From an uncultured Ignavibacteria bacterium (GTDB taxonomy: Bacteria; Bacteroidota; Ignavibacteria; SZUA-365): 12,613 nucleotides of DNA. The notes under the pieces are model-generated. The model was not told the DNA's origin and searched no databases. It worked only from the letters and a program-made list of their open reading frames with translations. Made by a program: the position numbers and the translations under genes. Shown here in pieces: positions 1 through 6,618 of the stretch (positions within the stretch are counted from its first letter, which is position 1; every line of letters begins with the position of its first letter). The stretch lies in the NCBI GenBank assembly GCA_913060595.1, contig CAJXSA010000073.1, positions 1-12,613 of the forward strand. The letters run 5' to 3'.

Positions 1-946
1 GGTCGACGCAAACGAACTGCGGCAGACACCCACCGACGGTGAGGGTGTCACCGGTGTATCCGCCGAGCAGCTCGGGAAAAACGCCCGCATCACCTTCGCG
101 CTCAACGACAGGTACACATCCAGCACCATGAGCAGGGACGTGCAGACCGGCGACCTCCTGGTCGCGCTGTTCAAGAAGGTGGAGGTCGCCAAAATCCTCC
201 GTGACGAGAAGCAGCAGGATGCCGCCCGCAGCAAGTGGAAACTCGACTGCATCGTGATCGATCCCGGTCACGGCGGGAAGGATCCCGGGGCGATCGGCGT
301 TTCCGGCCTGAAGGAAAAGAACGTCGTGCTCGGCATCGCCCTGAAGCTGGGAAAGCTCATCGAGAGGAAAATGCCCGGAGTGAAGGTTGTGTACACCCGC
401 AAGGACGACACCTTCATTCCGCTGGACAAACGGGGGCAGATCGCCAACGCGGCGGAGGGAAAGCTGTTCATCTCCATACACTGCAATTCCACCGAGAAGA
501 AGCCATCATCCGCCAGGGGCTTCGAGGTGTATATCCTGCGTCCGGGACGCACCAAGGAAGCCCTGCGCATCGCAGAATTCGAGAACTCCGTCATCAAGCT
601 CGAGAAGGATTATGAGAAAAGGTACGCGAAGCTGACGAACGAAAGCTTCATTCTCATCAACATGGCGCAGAGCGCCTATGCACGCTACAGTGAGCGCTGT
701 GCCGAGCTGCTGCACGAGCAGGTGGAGAGCAGCAATCAGCTGCGCAGCAAGGGAGTCAAGCAGGCGGGATTCTACGTACTGGTCGGTGCATCGATGCCGA
801 GTGTTCTGATCGAGTCTGGTTTTCTCTCGAACAGCAAGGAAGAGAAATTCCTGGCTTCGCGCTTCGGGCAGCAGCACCTGGCCAACCTGTTCTACACCGC
901 GATCGAGAATTACGCGAAGGAATACGAACAGAGCCTGAAGGAGTAG
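1..946 (+). CDS. N-acetylmuramoyl-L-alanine amidase (Amidase_3), 5'-truncated
   Basis: Zinc amidase that cuts the bond between N-acetylmuramic acid and L-alanine in peptidoglycan, acting in the periplasm, typically in cell separation. The reading frame is open from base 2, so the start lies outside the window; the ATG at 128 is internal. Of about 314 visible residues, the Amidase_3 fold begins near 81. Expected zinc ligands are His90 (DPGHGG), Glu105 (LKEKNV) and His160 (SIHCN); the catalytic Glu is 271 (ESGFLSN). Between the second His and the catalytic Glu lies a long charged helical insert (about 180-245, including ENSVIKLEKDYEKRY), as in Bacteroidota homologues and AmiC-type enzymes, where a helix in this region can block the active site until an activator binds. 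The first 80 residues have beta-rich character and may be the tail of an AMIN-like domain (inference). No clear terminator follows. Confidence 0.93.
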   Translation, partial: VDANELRQTPTDGEGVTGVSAEQLGKNARITFALNDRYTSSTMSRDVQTGDLLVALFKKVEVAKILRDEKQQDAARSKWKLDCIVIDPGHGGKDPGAIGVSGLKEKNVVLGIALKLGKLIERKMPGVKVVYTRKDDTFIPLDKRGQIANAAEGKLFISIHCNSTEKKPSSARGFEVYILRPGRTKEALRIAEFENSVIKLEKDYEKRYAKLTNESFILINMAQSAYARYSERCAELLHEQVESSNQLRSKGVKQAGFYVLVGASMPSVLIESGFLSNSKEEKFLASRFGQQHLANLFYTAIENYAKEYEQSLKE

Positions 947-982
947 GCGGAGGAGACGTCGCCGGGCGATCGCGTTTTATGC

Positions 983-1011
983 TTGACATTGCCGCAGGGC
1001 GGAGATAGTTT
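983..1011 (+). promoter_or_regulatory. Putative sigma-70-type promoter for the CPXCG gene
   Basis: A perfect TTGACA (983-988) is followed after 17 bases by TAGTTT (1006-1011). The expected transcription start, near 1018, would leave a leader of about 33 bases before the ATG at 1051. The -10 reads TAGTTTG, which partly resembles the TAnnTTTG element of Bacteroidota. Spacing and position fit well; activity is inferred. Confidence 0.55.
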
Positions 1012-1037
1012 GACGTCATACCGCATCTCTGAATCCC

Positions 1038-1043
1038 GAGGAG
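1038..1043 (+). promoter_or_regulatory. Shine-Dalgarno site GAGGAG for the CPXCG gene
   Basis: GAGGAG ends seven bases before the ATG at 1051, an ideal distance. It fixes the start of this very small gene and supports its being translated. Confidence 0.7.
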
Positions 1044-1050
1044 TACCGAC

Positions 1051-1233
1051 ATGCGCAAGACCTTTCGCTGCGCCTGGTGCTTCGAGGTCAATGAGATTTT
1101 TGTGGATCTGTCTGCCGGTGAAGACCAGGTGTATGTCGAGGACTGCCAGGTTTGCTGCCGCCCCAACACCATCCACATCAGCATTGATGTCGACACCCGC
1201 CAGGTCACCGTCGAAAATGAGCCGGAGGGCTGA
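1051..1233 (+). CDS. CPXCG-type cysteine-rich small protein
   Basis: A 60-residue cytoplasmic protein of the Cys_rich_CPXG family, whose function is unknown. The family is recognised by an N-terminal CPxCG knuckle, an acidic middle, and an EDCxVCCRP motif; here the second motif is intact (residues 31-38, Cys32, Cys35, Cys36). Cys7, Cys10, Cys32 and Cys35 probably form a zinc site (inference from spacing). Oddly, the first knuckle is CAWCF rather than CPYCG: the two cysteines remain but Pro and Gly are lost. The length is normal for the family. It has its own promoter and a strong ribosome site, lies 104 bases after the amidase, and converges on the CoA-binding gene with a 33-base gap lacking a visible terminator. 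Confidence 0.88.
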   Translation: MRKTFRCAWCFEVNEIFVDLSAGEDQVYVEDCQVCCRPNTIHISIDVDTRQVTVENEPEG

Positions 1234-1266
1234 ACTCCCTGCATCGGAAGTTGAATACGGGGGGAA

Positions 1267-1659
1267 TCAGGACCGCGCGAGTTCCACCGCGATGCACCGG
1301 TCCATTACTACCTTCATGCCGGCCTGTTCCGCATGTGCGGCGGCGGCGTAATCCACCACGCCGCTCTGTGTCCAGAACACTTTCGCACCCACCGCGATCG
1401 CTTCCTCGACGAGCGCAGCGACATGTTCGGAACGGCGGAAAACGTTGACAATATCAATGGGGAAAGGAACGGAGCGGAGATCGGGCCAGGCCGGAATGCC
1501 ATTCCACTCCCGGAATCCGGGGTTGACCGGAACGACTTCATATCCGTGCGCGAGAAGCGTCTCTGCGATCCCGTGGCTGATGCGGTGCGGTTTGTCCGAG
1601 AGTCCCACGACCGCGATGCGCCGTGCCGTGCGGAGAATGGCGGGAATATGTTCGTTCAT
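1267..1659 (-). CDS. CoA-binding domain protein (YccU-like)
   Basis: A 130-residue single-domain Rossmann-type protein of the CoA_binding_2 family (YccU-like), resembling the nucleotide-binding domain of succinyl-CoA synthetase. Visible marks are the first strand and turn RIAVVGLSDKPHRISHGIA (14-32), VVPVNP (42-47), PFPIDIVNVFRR (65-76), a WxQxG element (96-100) and the ending VVMDRCI (117-123). Length matches the family. It probably binds CoA or an acyl-CoA in the cytoplasm; no reaction is established for such stand-alone domains. Its start lies 9 bases downstream of the patatin gene's stop, so the two should be co-transcribed. A weak AGAAGAAG precedes the ATG. The usual WxQLG position reads WTQSG, a small departure in the putative ligand loop. 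Confidence 0.9.
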   Translation of the reverse strand: MNEHIPAILRTARRIAVVGLSDKPHRISHGIAETLLAHGYEVVPVNPGFREWNGIPAWPDLRSVPFPIDIVNVFRRSEHVAALVEEAIAVGAKVFWTQSGVVDYAAAAHAEQAGMKVVMDRCIAVELARS

Positions 1660-1668
1660 GTGCTTCTT

Positions 1669-2574
1669 CTATGTTTTCGCAAGATGTTTGCGCAGGCGGG
1701 TCAGCTGTGCGAGGGCCTCGCTGCGCCCCGCCTCGATGATTGAATCCGCATCGTCGAACTGCGCCCAGTGGAGGCGGCCCACCGAGGGGCGCAGGACAAG
1801 GTCTGCGTCTGAAAGCTGTTCGCGGTTGCAGTGTGCCGATGCGATATCGCCCGCTCGTATCATCACCTCATAGGCGGCTTCCGGAAGCCGTTCCCACTCG
1901 AGGTCGGCACTGACGTCGACGGCGACGGTTGTGCGCGCACCGAGGGCTGCGGCCTCGCGGACGGGAGCGCCGGCAGTGACTGCGCCGTCGATCAGGTAGC
2001 CCGTTGCGCTGTTCTCAGCCTCGATGATACCCGGAATGCTGCTGGAGGCCGCAACGGCCTGCACGGCACTGCCCTCACGCAGGATGCGAACTTGCCCGGA
2101 GAGTGCGTCCATCGCCACGCAGGCGAAGGGGATGGGGAATTCTTCAATGCTTCGGTCATCGATGAGCATGCCGAGTCCGGTCGTCAGGATTTCTCTCGGG
2201 ATGACACCGCGCTTGGTCAATACGCGCGTCATCTGAAGACGCATGCGGATTTCGCGCATCCACTCCTCGATGAAGGGGAAAAGCTCTTTGTCCCGTTTGC
2301 GGTAGAATGCCTGCAGTTCCATCGAGGTGAAAAAATCGCTGTGAAGAAATGCCGTCATTCGTGTCCGCAGGTCTCGGCTGTCTCTCGCCTGCGCGTACAT
2401 GGCGCCGACGATCGCTCCGATGCTTGTGCCGACCACCATGTCAGGCCGCAGCTGATGCGCGTCGAGAACTTCGAGCAGGCCTATGTGGGCGAGTCCGCGT
2501 GCGCCGCCGCCGCCGAGCACCAGCGCTGTGGGCCTTCGGCGTCTCCCGGGCATTGAAATCCATGGAAAAGACAT
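1669..2574 (-). CDS. Patatin-like phospholipase (RssA/YchK-type)
   Basis: A predicted serine acyl hydrolase acting on phospholipids or other acyl esters through a Ser-Asp dyad. With the start at 2574 it has 301 residues. Motifs: oxyanion loop GGGGARG (21-27), nucleophile elbow GTSIG (49-53, Ser51), catalytic Asp196 in IDGAVTAG. No signal peptide is visible, so it is likely cytoplasmic or membrane-associated. The frame extends upstream to an ATG at 2658, but the extra 28 residues look unlike the family. A TATATT box (2607-2602) would start transcription near 2595, downstream of that ATG. I therefore prefer 2574; the ATG at 2553 also remains possible. The 2574 start has only a weak GGGGA site. 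It is the first gene of a two-gene unit with the CoA-binding protein and is divergent from the first propeller gene. The true physiological substrate is unknown. Confidence 0.88.
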   Translation of the reverse strand: MSFPWISMPGRRRRPTALVLGGGGARGLAHIGLLEVLDAHQLRPDMVVGTSIGAIVGAMYAQARDSRDLRTRMTAFLHSDFFTSMELQAFYRKRDKELFPFIEEWMREIRMRLQMTRVLTKRGVIPREILTTGLGMLIDDRSIEEFPIPFACVAMDALSGQVRILREGSAVQAVAASSSIPGIIEAENSATGYLIDGAVTAGAPVREAAALGARTTVAVDVSADLEWERLPEAAYEVMIRAGDIASAHCNREQLSDADLVLRPSVGRLHWAQFDDADSIIEAGRSEALAQLTRLRKHLAKT

Positions 2575-2601
2575 TGTCGTCCCCGTGTTGCTGTCCCCGG
2601 C

Positions 2602-2630
2602 AATATAGAATCCCCGGTGCGCATTCGAAA
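2602..2630 (-). promoter_or_regulatory. Putative promoter of the patatin/CoA-binding unit
   Basis: Read on the minus strand, TATATT (2607-2602) is a good -10 with TTTCGA 17 bases upstream (2630-2625) as a weak -35. The predicted transcript begins near 2595, about 20 bases before the ATG at 2574. Only the -10 is convincing. Confidence 0.35.
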
Positions 2631-2672
2631 ACGCGGATATTCTGCATTGACATTCCACGCGTCCTGCCGTAG

Positions 2673-2701
2673 TTTTTGATTGCTTTGCCGTCCCGTATAC
2701 G
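2673..2701 (+). promoter_or_regulatory. Putative promoter of the first propeller gene
   Basis: TTTTTG (2673-2678) and TATACG (2696-2701) are 17 bases apart and would start transcription about 40 bases before the ATG at 2748. Both boxes are imperfect. The -10 sits inside the palindrome at 2693-2702. Confidence 0.35.
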
Positions 2702-2702
2702 G
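2693..2702. promoter_or_regulatory. 10-bp palindrome overlapping the -10 box
   Basis: CCGTATACGG is a perfect palindrome in the divergent intergenic region, directly overlapping the candidate -10 of the first propeller gene and abutting a second palindrome, GGTACC (2701-2706). Its position would suit an operator, but a 10-base palindrome can occur by chance. Confidence 0.25.
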
Positions 2703-2736
2703 TACCCCGCCGGACACCGGTTTTCTTCAGTGATGC

Positions 2737-2742
2737 AAGAGG
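2737..2742 (+). promoter_or_regulatory. Shine-Dalgarno site AAGAGG deciding the 2748 start
   Basis: AAGAGG lies five bases before the ATG at 2748. It supports that start over the in-frame ATG at 2676, whose 24 extra residues would spoil the N-terminal signal peptide. Confidence 0.65.
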
Positions 2743-2747
2743 TTCCC

Positions 2748-5700
2748 ATGCGCATTCGCTCCGCTATTCGATTTGCCACCATTGTCATGCTTTTCTGCCT
2801 GCCACTGCTGCAGAGTTGGTCACAGAGCTCGCTCATTCACCGTGAAGGTGACGCCCTGCGACAGGCCCGGATGGAAAAGGCGCGTGCGCGTTTCAACTAC
2901 TTTTATGACCGGCTGACATGGCCTGACGGCCATATTCCGCTGGGTGCGCGGGCGCGGGCCTTCGATCAGATGCAGCGCATGCCCGCGTATGCGCCGATGA
3001 GAAAAGGCGCCGCCGCGGAGGATCCGACCTGGGTGAACCGCGGGCCGAACAATATCGGCGGACGAATTTTCGCGCTCGCGCTCAATCCGCTGCGGCCGGA
3101 GACAATGTTCGTCGGCGCAGCGGACGGCGGGGTTTGGCGTTCCTACGACGGCGGCATCAGGTGGGAGTCTGTTTCCGACGCTTTCCCGACGCAGTCCATG
3201 GGCTCCATCGTCATCAATCCGCAGGATACCAGCGTGATATATGCCGCAACCGGTGACGCGAGCTTCGGATCCCGCTCGTTCGACGGTGCCGGCGTGTTCA
3301 AATCGACCGATGGCGGGGACAGCTGGTTCGAAGTCGGCGCCGGAAGTCTGCCTGAGTACGCCCGTGCCAGCGACATGGCGATCAATCCGCAGAACCCGGA
3401 CGTCCTGTACATCGCAGTGCCGGACGGGATACGGGATGCGTCGCAGATCGGCATCTGGCGGTCGACGGATGGCGGGGAGCTGTGGGAACTGGTTCGCACG
3501 GGACGGATGACGGACATCGTCATCGACCCGCAGAATCCGGACATTCTGTACACCGTGTCGAGTAAAATTTTCGGAGGACTGACCGCCGCCAGCTATGGGC
3601 TGCAGAAGACCACGGACGGCGGAGACAGCTGGACGCAGCTGGATATCGGTGTGACCGACACGCTGATCGGACGCACGGCCATCGGCATCTGCGCCTCGCA
3701 GCCGAACGTGCTCTATCTTGGCGTATCGAACGTGACCGGTGACGGAAGGACGCCGCTGCTCGGTGTGTTCAAAAGCACGGATGCGGGGGCCAGCTGGGAA
3801 AAGCTCGACGTCCCCTTCGATTACATGATTTCCCAGGGCTGGTTCGACAATATCATCGGCGTGCACCCGGATAATCCGGATATCGTCTATGCCGGCGGTG
3901 TGAAACTCATACGCTCTGAGGACGGCGGACAGACCTGGGAGCGTATCGCGGATCAGCTCGCAGGTGGCATCCTGCATGTGGACCAGCATGAAATCGAGTT
4001 CGACCCGCTTCAGCCCGACCGCGTGTACGTCGGCAACGACGGTGGACTGTACCTGCTCACCGACGACGGCAAAACGCTCGAGAAGCGTGATATCGGCCTT
4101 TCCATCACGCAGTTCATCGGCGGGGACATGTACCCGGGAAGCGATGCGCTGATCCTCGGCGGGACGCAGGACAACGGCACGCTGCTCTCGGACGATCCGG
4201 CGCCGGACTTCGACCTGGTGCTGTACGGCGACGGGGGACACGGCTACATCCATCCGACGAAGCCGAACATCATGTACACGACGCAGGAACGGCTCAAGCT
4301 GTGGCGCTCCGAAGATTTTGGACGCACGTGGACCTGGGCCATCGGCGATCTTCCCAACGAGGGATCGCTGTTTTACATCGCGTATGCCATGGACAAGACG
4401 GATCCCGACGTGCTCTATCTCGGGACATACCGCATGTATAAGAGCTCGAACGCCGGCCAGAGCTGGCAGCAGCTGCAGACATGCCTCTTCAGCTCGGGCG
4501 GTGGCTGCTACTACATCACGGCCGTGGATATCGCCCCGTACGATGCGAACATGATTCTCGCCGCCGCTCCGGGACAGACCGCGGTGTCGTACGACGCCGG
4601 ACGCACATGGGACGTGACCAACGGGCAGCTGCCGGTGGCTTCATGCAGTGCGTTCCGCACCTTCAATCCCGGGGAAATGTACGCCACCTTCAGCCGCTAC
4701 GAGGTTGAAAAGGTATGGAAGTCAACGGACTACGGGAAGAACTGGACCAGCATCACCGGGAATCTCCCGGATATCCCTGTCAACGACGTCATCAAGATCG
4801 ACAACAGCCTTGTCATCGGCACCGATCTCGGCACCTTCATCAGCGAGGACGAGGGAGCGAACTGGGCGCCTCTCGGCGAGGGCATGCCGACCGTATCCGT
4901 GCAAAGACTTCTCTTCCAGGAGGAAACCGGCGTACTTCGTGCGATCACGCATGGACGCGGCGTTTATGACATGCAGTGGAGTGTCCCCGTGCAGGCGGCC
5001 CCCGAATTCCGCTCGCGTCCCGACACCGCATCCCTGCATCTTTTCCAGCCCTTCGTGTATGCGCCCGTGGTCCATGCCTGGCCGCGGCCGACCTATCGCC
5101 TTCTGGAAGCGCCGCAGGGTGCCTCCATTGATTCGGTGCTCGGAATCGTGCGCTGGACTGCGAGCGATCTCATCACCCGCGTTACCATTGAAGCCGTCAA
5201 CGCCGCAGGAAGCAGCACGCAGACGTTCACCCTGCAGACAGCCGACGTGATTTCCACCGAATGGGAAATCGTGCAGCCCGCGCGGATGAACGCCCAGGTC
5301 AATCACGCCTTCGTCGCTGCCGACGGTTCTCTCTGGCTGGCGCGAGATACCGCGTGGGTGTCTGTATCAGAAGACGAGGGTGCGACGTGGACACATCTGC
5401 GCCTTCCAGAGACGGAAGTGTCCGTGCTCAGTGTGTACGCGATCGATCGGAACACCGCGTGGGTGGGCACCGGTGGACCGCAGAGCCTGGTGAACACGGG
5501 CAGCGGACACATCTGGAAGACCACCGACGGAGGACAGAGCTGGACCGATCAGATCTATGGCATCGATTCGCGTTTCGGCAACCTGCATTTCTGGAATGCG
5601 CTCGAGGGTATCGCCGTCAGCCAGGGGGCCGGAGATTTTGCGGACATTTTCCTCACATCGGACGGCGGCGAGAACTGGCAGCATCTTGAAGAGCGGCCGC

Positions 5701-6503
5701 TGGCACGTATCCCGCTCTACAACACGCTGACCTTCGCGGACAGAAACAACGGATGGTTCGCCTCCTCGAACGTGTATGAAAACGATGACGCGAATATACT
5801 GCGTACCACGGACGGTGGCAGGACGTGGGAGGTGAAAGGCGCCGGGACGGGTATCGGGTATGTTTCCGATATCGCCTTCGTCGATCCGCTCAAGGGATGG
5901 TTCGTCGATGAAATCAGCCGACGTGTCAAGCGCACGGTCGCCGGCGGTCAGCGCTGGATATCCGCCTTCTATCCGATGTCCGGGGAACGTCTCGTCGGTG
6001 TTCATGCCGATCCGGTCAGCCGCGTCGTATGGATACTCAGCGACCGGCATGCCTGGGTGAGCGGCGACGATGGGGGTACGTGGACGAAAACCACCCTGAT
6101 TCCCGCGGGCGCGATGCAGGGAATGACTTTCGCAGATTCACTGCGCGGCTGGGCCGTTTCGAAGAACGGCATCGTCGAGCGTCAGATCGGCAATCCCCTT
6201 GTGACGAATATCCGCACGGAAGCACTGCCATCCTCTCTCGAACTCGGCAGTGCGTATCCCAACCCCGTCCGCGCACTGACGGACGGCGTGATGATACCCT
6301 TCAGCACGGCTGCGGAGCAGCATGTGCGCCTGACGGTCAGCAACGCGGCGGGACAGGAAATCGTGACGCTGCTCGACCGGTCCCTTTCCCCGGGGCAGCA
6401 CATGAGCGTGTGGGATCCCCGCGGACTCAGCAACGGCGTGTACTTCATCACGCTGCGTTCCGGCGGAGCCGCTGTCACCGGTCGCCTCGTACTCGCGCGG
6501 TAG
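2748..6503 (+). CDS. Secreted multi-propeller Asp-box (BNR/VPS10-like) protein with T9SS sorting domain, paralog A
   Basis: A 1251-residue protein for export and T9SS delivery to the surface or medium. Order: signal peptide (1-26, hydrophobic 10-21); conserved N-terminal region (45-85); first Asp-box propeller region (95-745); He_PIG/Ig-like linker (752-832, with APQGASIDSVLGIVRW); second, Ycf48-like propeller (838-1145); T9SS type A sorting domain (1164-1251, with YPNP and NGVYFITL). I count about 11 Asp boxes (S/T-x-D-x-G-x-x-W) in the first region, such as KSTDGGDSW at 185 and KSTDAGASW at 342, and about six in the second. Family-typical VDQH (411), GNDGG (429), GGTQDNG (471) and YGDGG (493) lie in the first region. 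Cys579, Cys587 and Cys633 are shared with paralog B. Such proteins are often labelled glycosyl hydrolase or VPS10-like; the tandem Asp-box layout recalls GH74, but I cannot assign a reaction. It could equally be an adhesin or binding protein. Confidence 0.93.
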   Translation: MRIRSAIRFATIVMLFCLPLLQSWSQSSLIHREGDALRQARMEKARARFNYFYDRLTWPDGHIPLGARARAFDQMQRMPAYAPMRKGAAAEDPTWVNRGPNNIGGRIFALALNPLRPETMFVGAADGGVWRSYDGGIRWESVSDAFPTQSMGSIVINPQDTSVIYAATGDASFGSRSFDGAGVFKSTDGGDSWFEVGAGSLPEYARASDMAINPQNPDVLYIAVPDGIRDASQIGIWRSTDGGELWELVRTGRMTDIVIDPQNPDILYTVSSKIFGGLTAASYGLQKTTDGGDSWTQLDIGVTDTLIGRTAIGICASQPNVLYLGVSNVTGDGRTPLLGVFKSTDAGASWEKLDVPFDYMISQGWFDNIIGVHPDNPDIVYAGGVKLIRSEDGGQTWERIADQLAGGILHVDQHEIEFDPLQPDRVYVGNDGGLYLLTDDGKTLEKRDIGLSITQFIGGDMYPGSDALILGGTQDNGTLLSDDPAPDFDLVLYGDGGHGYIHPTKPNIMYTTQERLKLWRSEDFGRTWTWAIGDLPNEGSLFYIAYAMDKTDPDVLYLGTYRMYKSSNAGQSWQQLQTCLFSSGGGCYYITAVDIAPYDANMILAAAPGQTAVSYDAGRTWDVTNGQLPVASCSAFRTFNPGEMYATFSRYEVEKVWKSTDYGKNWTSITGNLPDIPVNDVIKIDNSLVIGTDLGTFISEDEGANWAPLGEGMPTVSVQRLLFQEETGVLRAITHGRGVYDMQWSVPVQAAPEFRSRPDTASLHLFQPFVYAPVVHAWPRPTYRLLEAPQGASIDSVLGIVRWTASDLITRVTIEAVNAAGSSTQTFTLQTADVISTEWEIVQPARMNAQVNHAFVAADGSLWLARDTAWVSVSEDEGATWTHLRLPETEVSVLSVYAIDRNTAWVGTGGPQSLVNTGSGHIWKTTDGGQSWTDQIYGIDSRFGNLHFWNALEGIAVSQGAGDFADIFLTSDGGENWQHLEERPLARIPLYNTLTFADRNNGWFASSNVYENDDANILRTTDGGRTWEVKGAGTGIGYVSDIAFVDPLKGWFVDEISRRVKRTVAGGQRWISAFYPMSGERLVGVHADPVSRVVWILSDRHAWVSGDDGGTWTKTTLIPAGAMQGMTFADSLRGWAVSKNGIVERQIGNPLVTNIRTEALPSSLELGSAYPNPVRALTDGVMIPFSTAAEQHVRLTVSNAAGQEIVTLLDRSLSPGQHMSVWDPRGLSNGVYFITLRSGGAAVTGRLVLAR

Positions 6504-6534
6504 TCTGCAGAGGCCCTGCTGCGAATCCTGATGT

Positions 6535-6570
6535 GGAAACGCCTCCGGTTACTGTTCCGGAGGCGTTTCC
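6535..6570 (+). terminator. Rho-independent terminator after propeller paralog A
   Basis: A perfect 14-bp stem (GGAAACGCCTCCGG at 6535-6548 pairing with 6557-6570) closes an 8-base loop and is followed by the T-rich TTATTTATATT. It begins 32 bases after the stop at 6503. It should separate most transcription of the two paralogs, so paralog B likely needs its own promoter. Confidence 0.85.
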
Positions 6571-6575
6571 TTATT

Positions 6576-6581
6576 TATATT
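6576..6581 (+). promoter_or_regulatory. Possible -10 box for propeller paralog B
   Basis: TATATT lies six bases past the terminator stem and 37 bases before the ATG at 6619. The matching -35 position (TGTTCC, 6553-6558) would fall in the terminator loop and is poor. The call rests on position and on the need for a promoter after the terminator. Confidence 0.3.
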
Positions 6582-6618
6582 ACACGATAACCGCACCCAA
6601 TCAGTTTCCGGTGTTCCC

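Noticed and set aside
966..973. GCGATCGC octamer, resembling the cyanobacterial HIP1 core
   Set aside because: A single occurrence in GC-rich DNA, without the repeated pattern that defines HIP1.
955..978. Possible terminator after the amidase (TCGC-CGG-GCGA followed by TTTT)
   Set aside because: The stem is only four base pairs with a three-base loop and the T run is short; too weak to call.
2575..2658. Upstream in-frame ATG extending the patatin gene by 28 residues
   Set aside because: The extension is unlike the family and the likely -10 box lies inside it, although an AGGA upstream of 2658 keeps it from being excluded outright.
2676..2747. Upstream in-frame ATG extending paralog A by 24 residues
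   Set aside because: It would put a polar stretch before the signal peptide and overlaps the predicted promoter; AAGAGG supports 2748.
2820..4253. A 477-residue open frame on the minus strand opposite paralog A
   Set aside because: It mirrors the propeller gene's repeats, has no recognisable domain, and long antisense frames are expected from strong third-position GC bias. The plus strand encodes a clear secreted family here.
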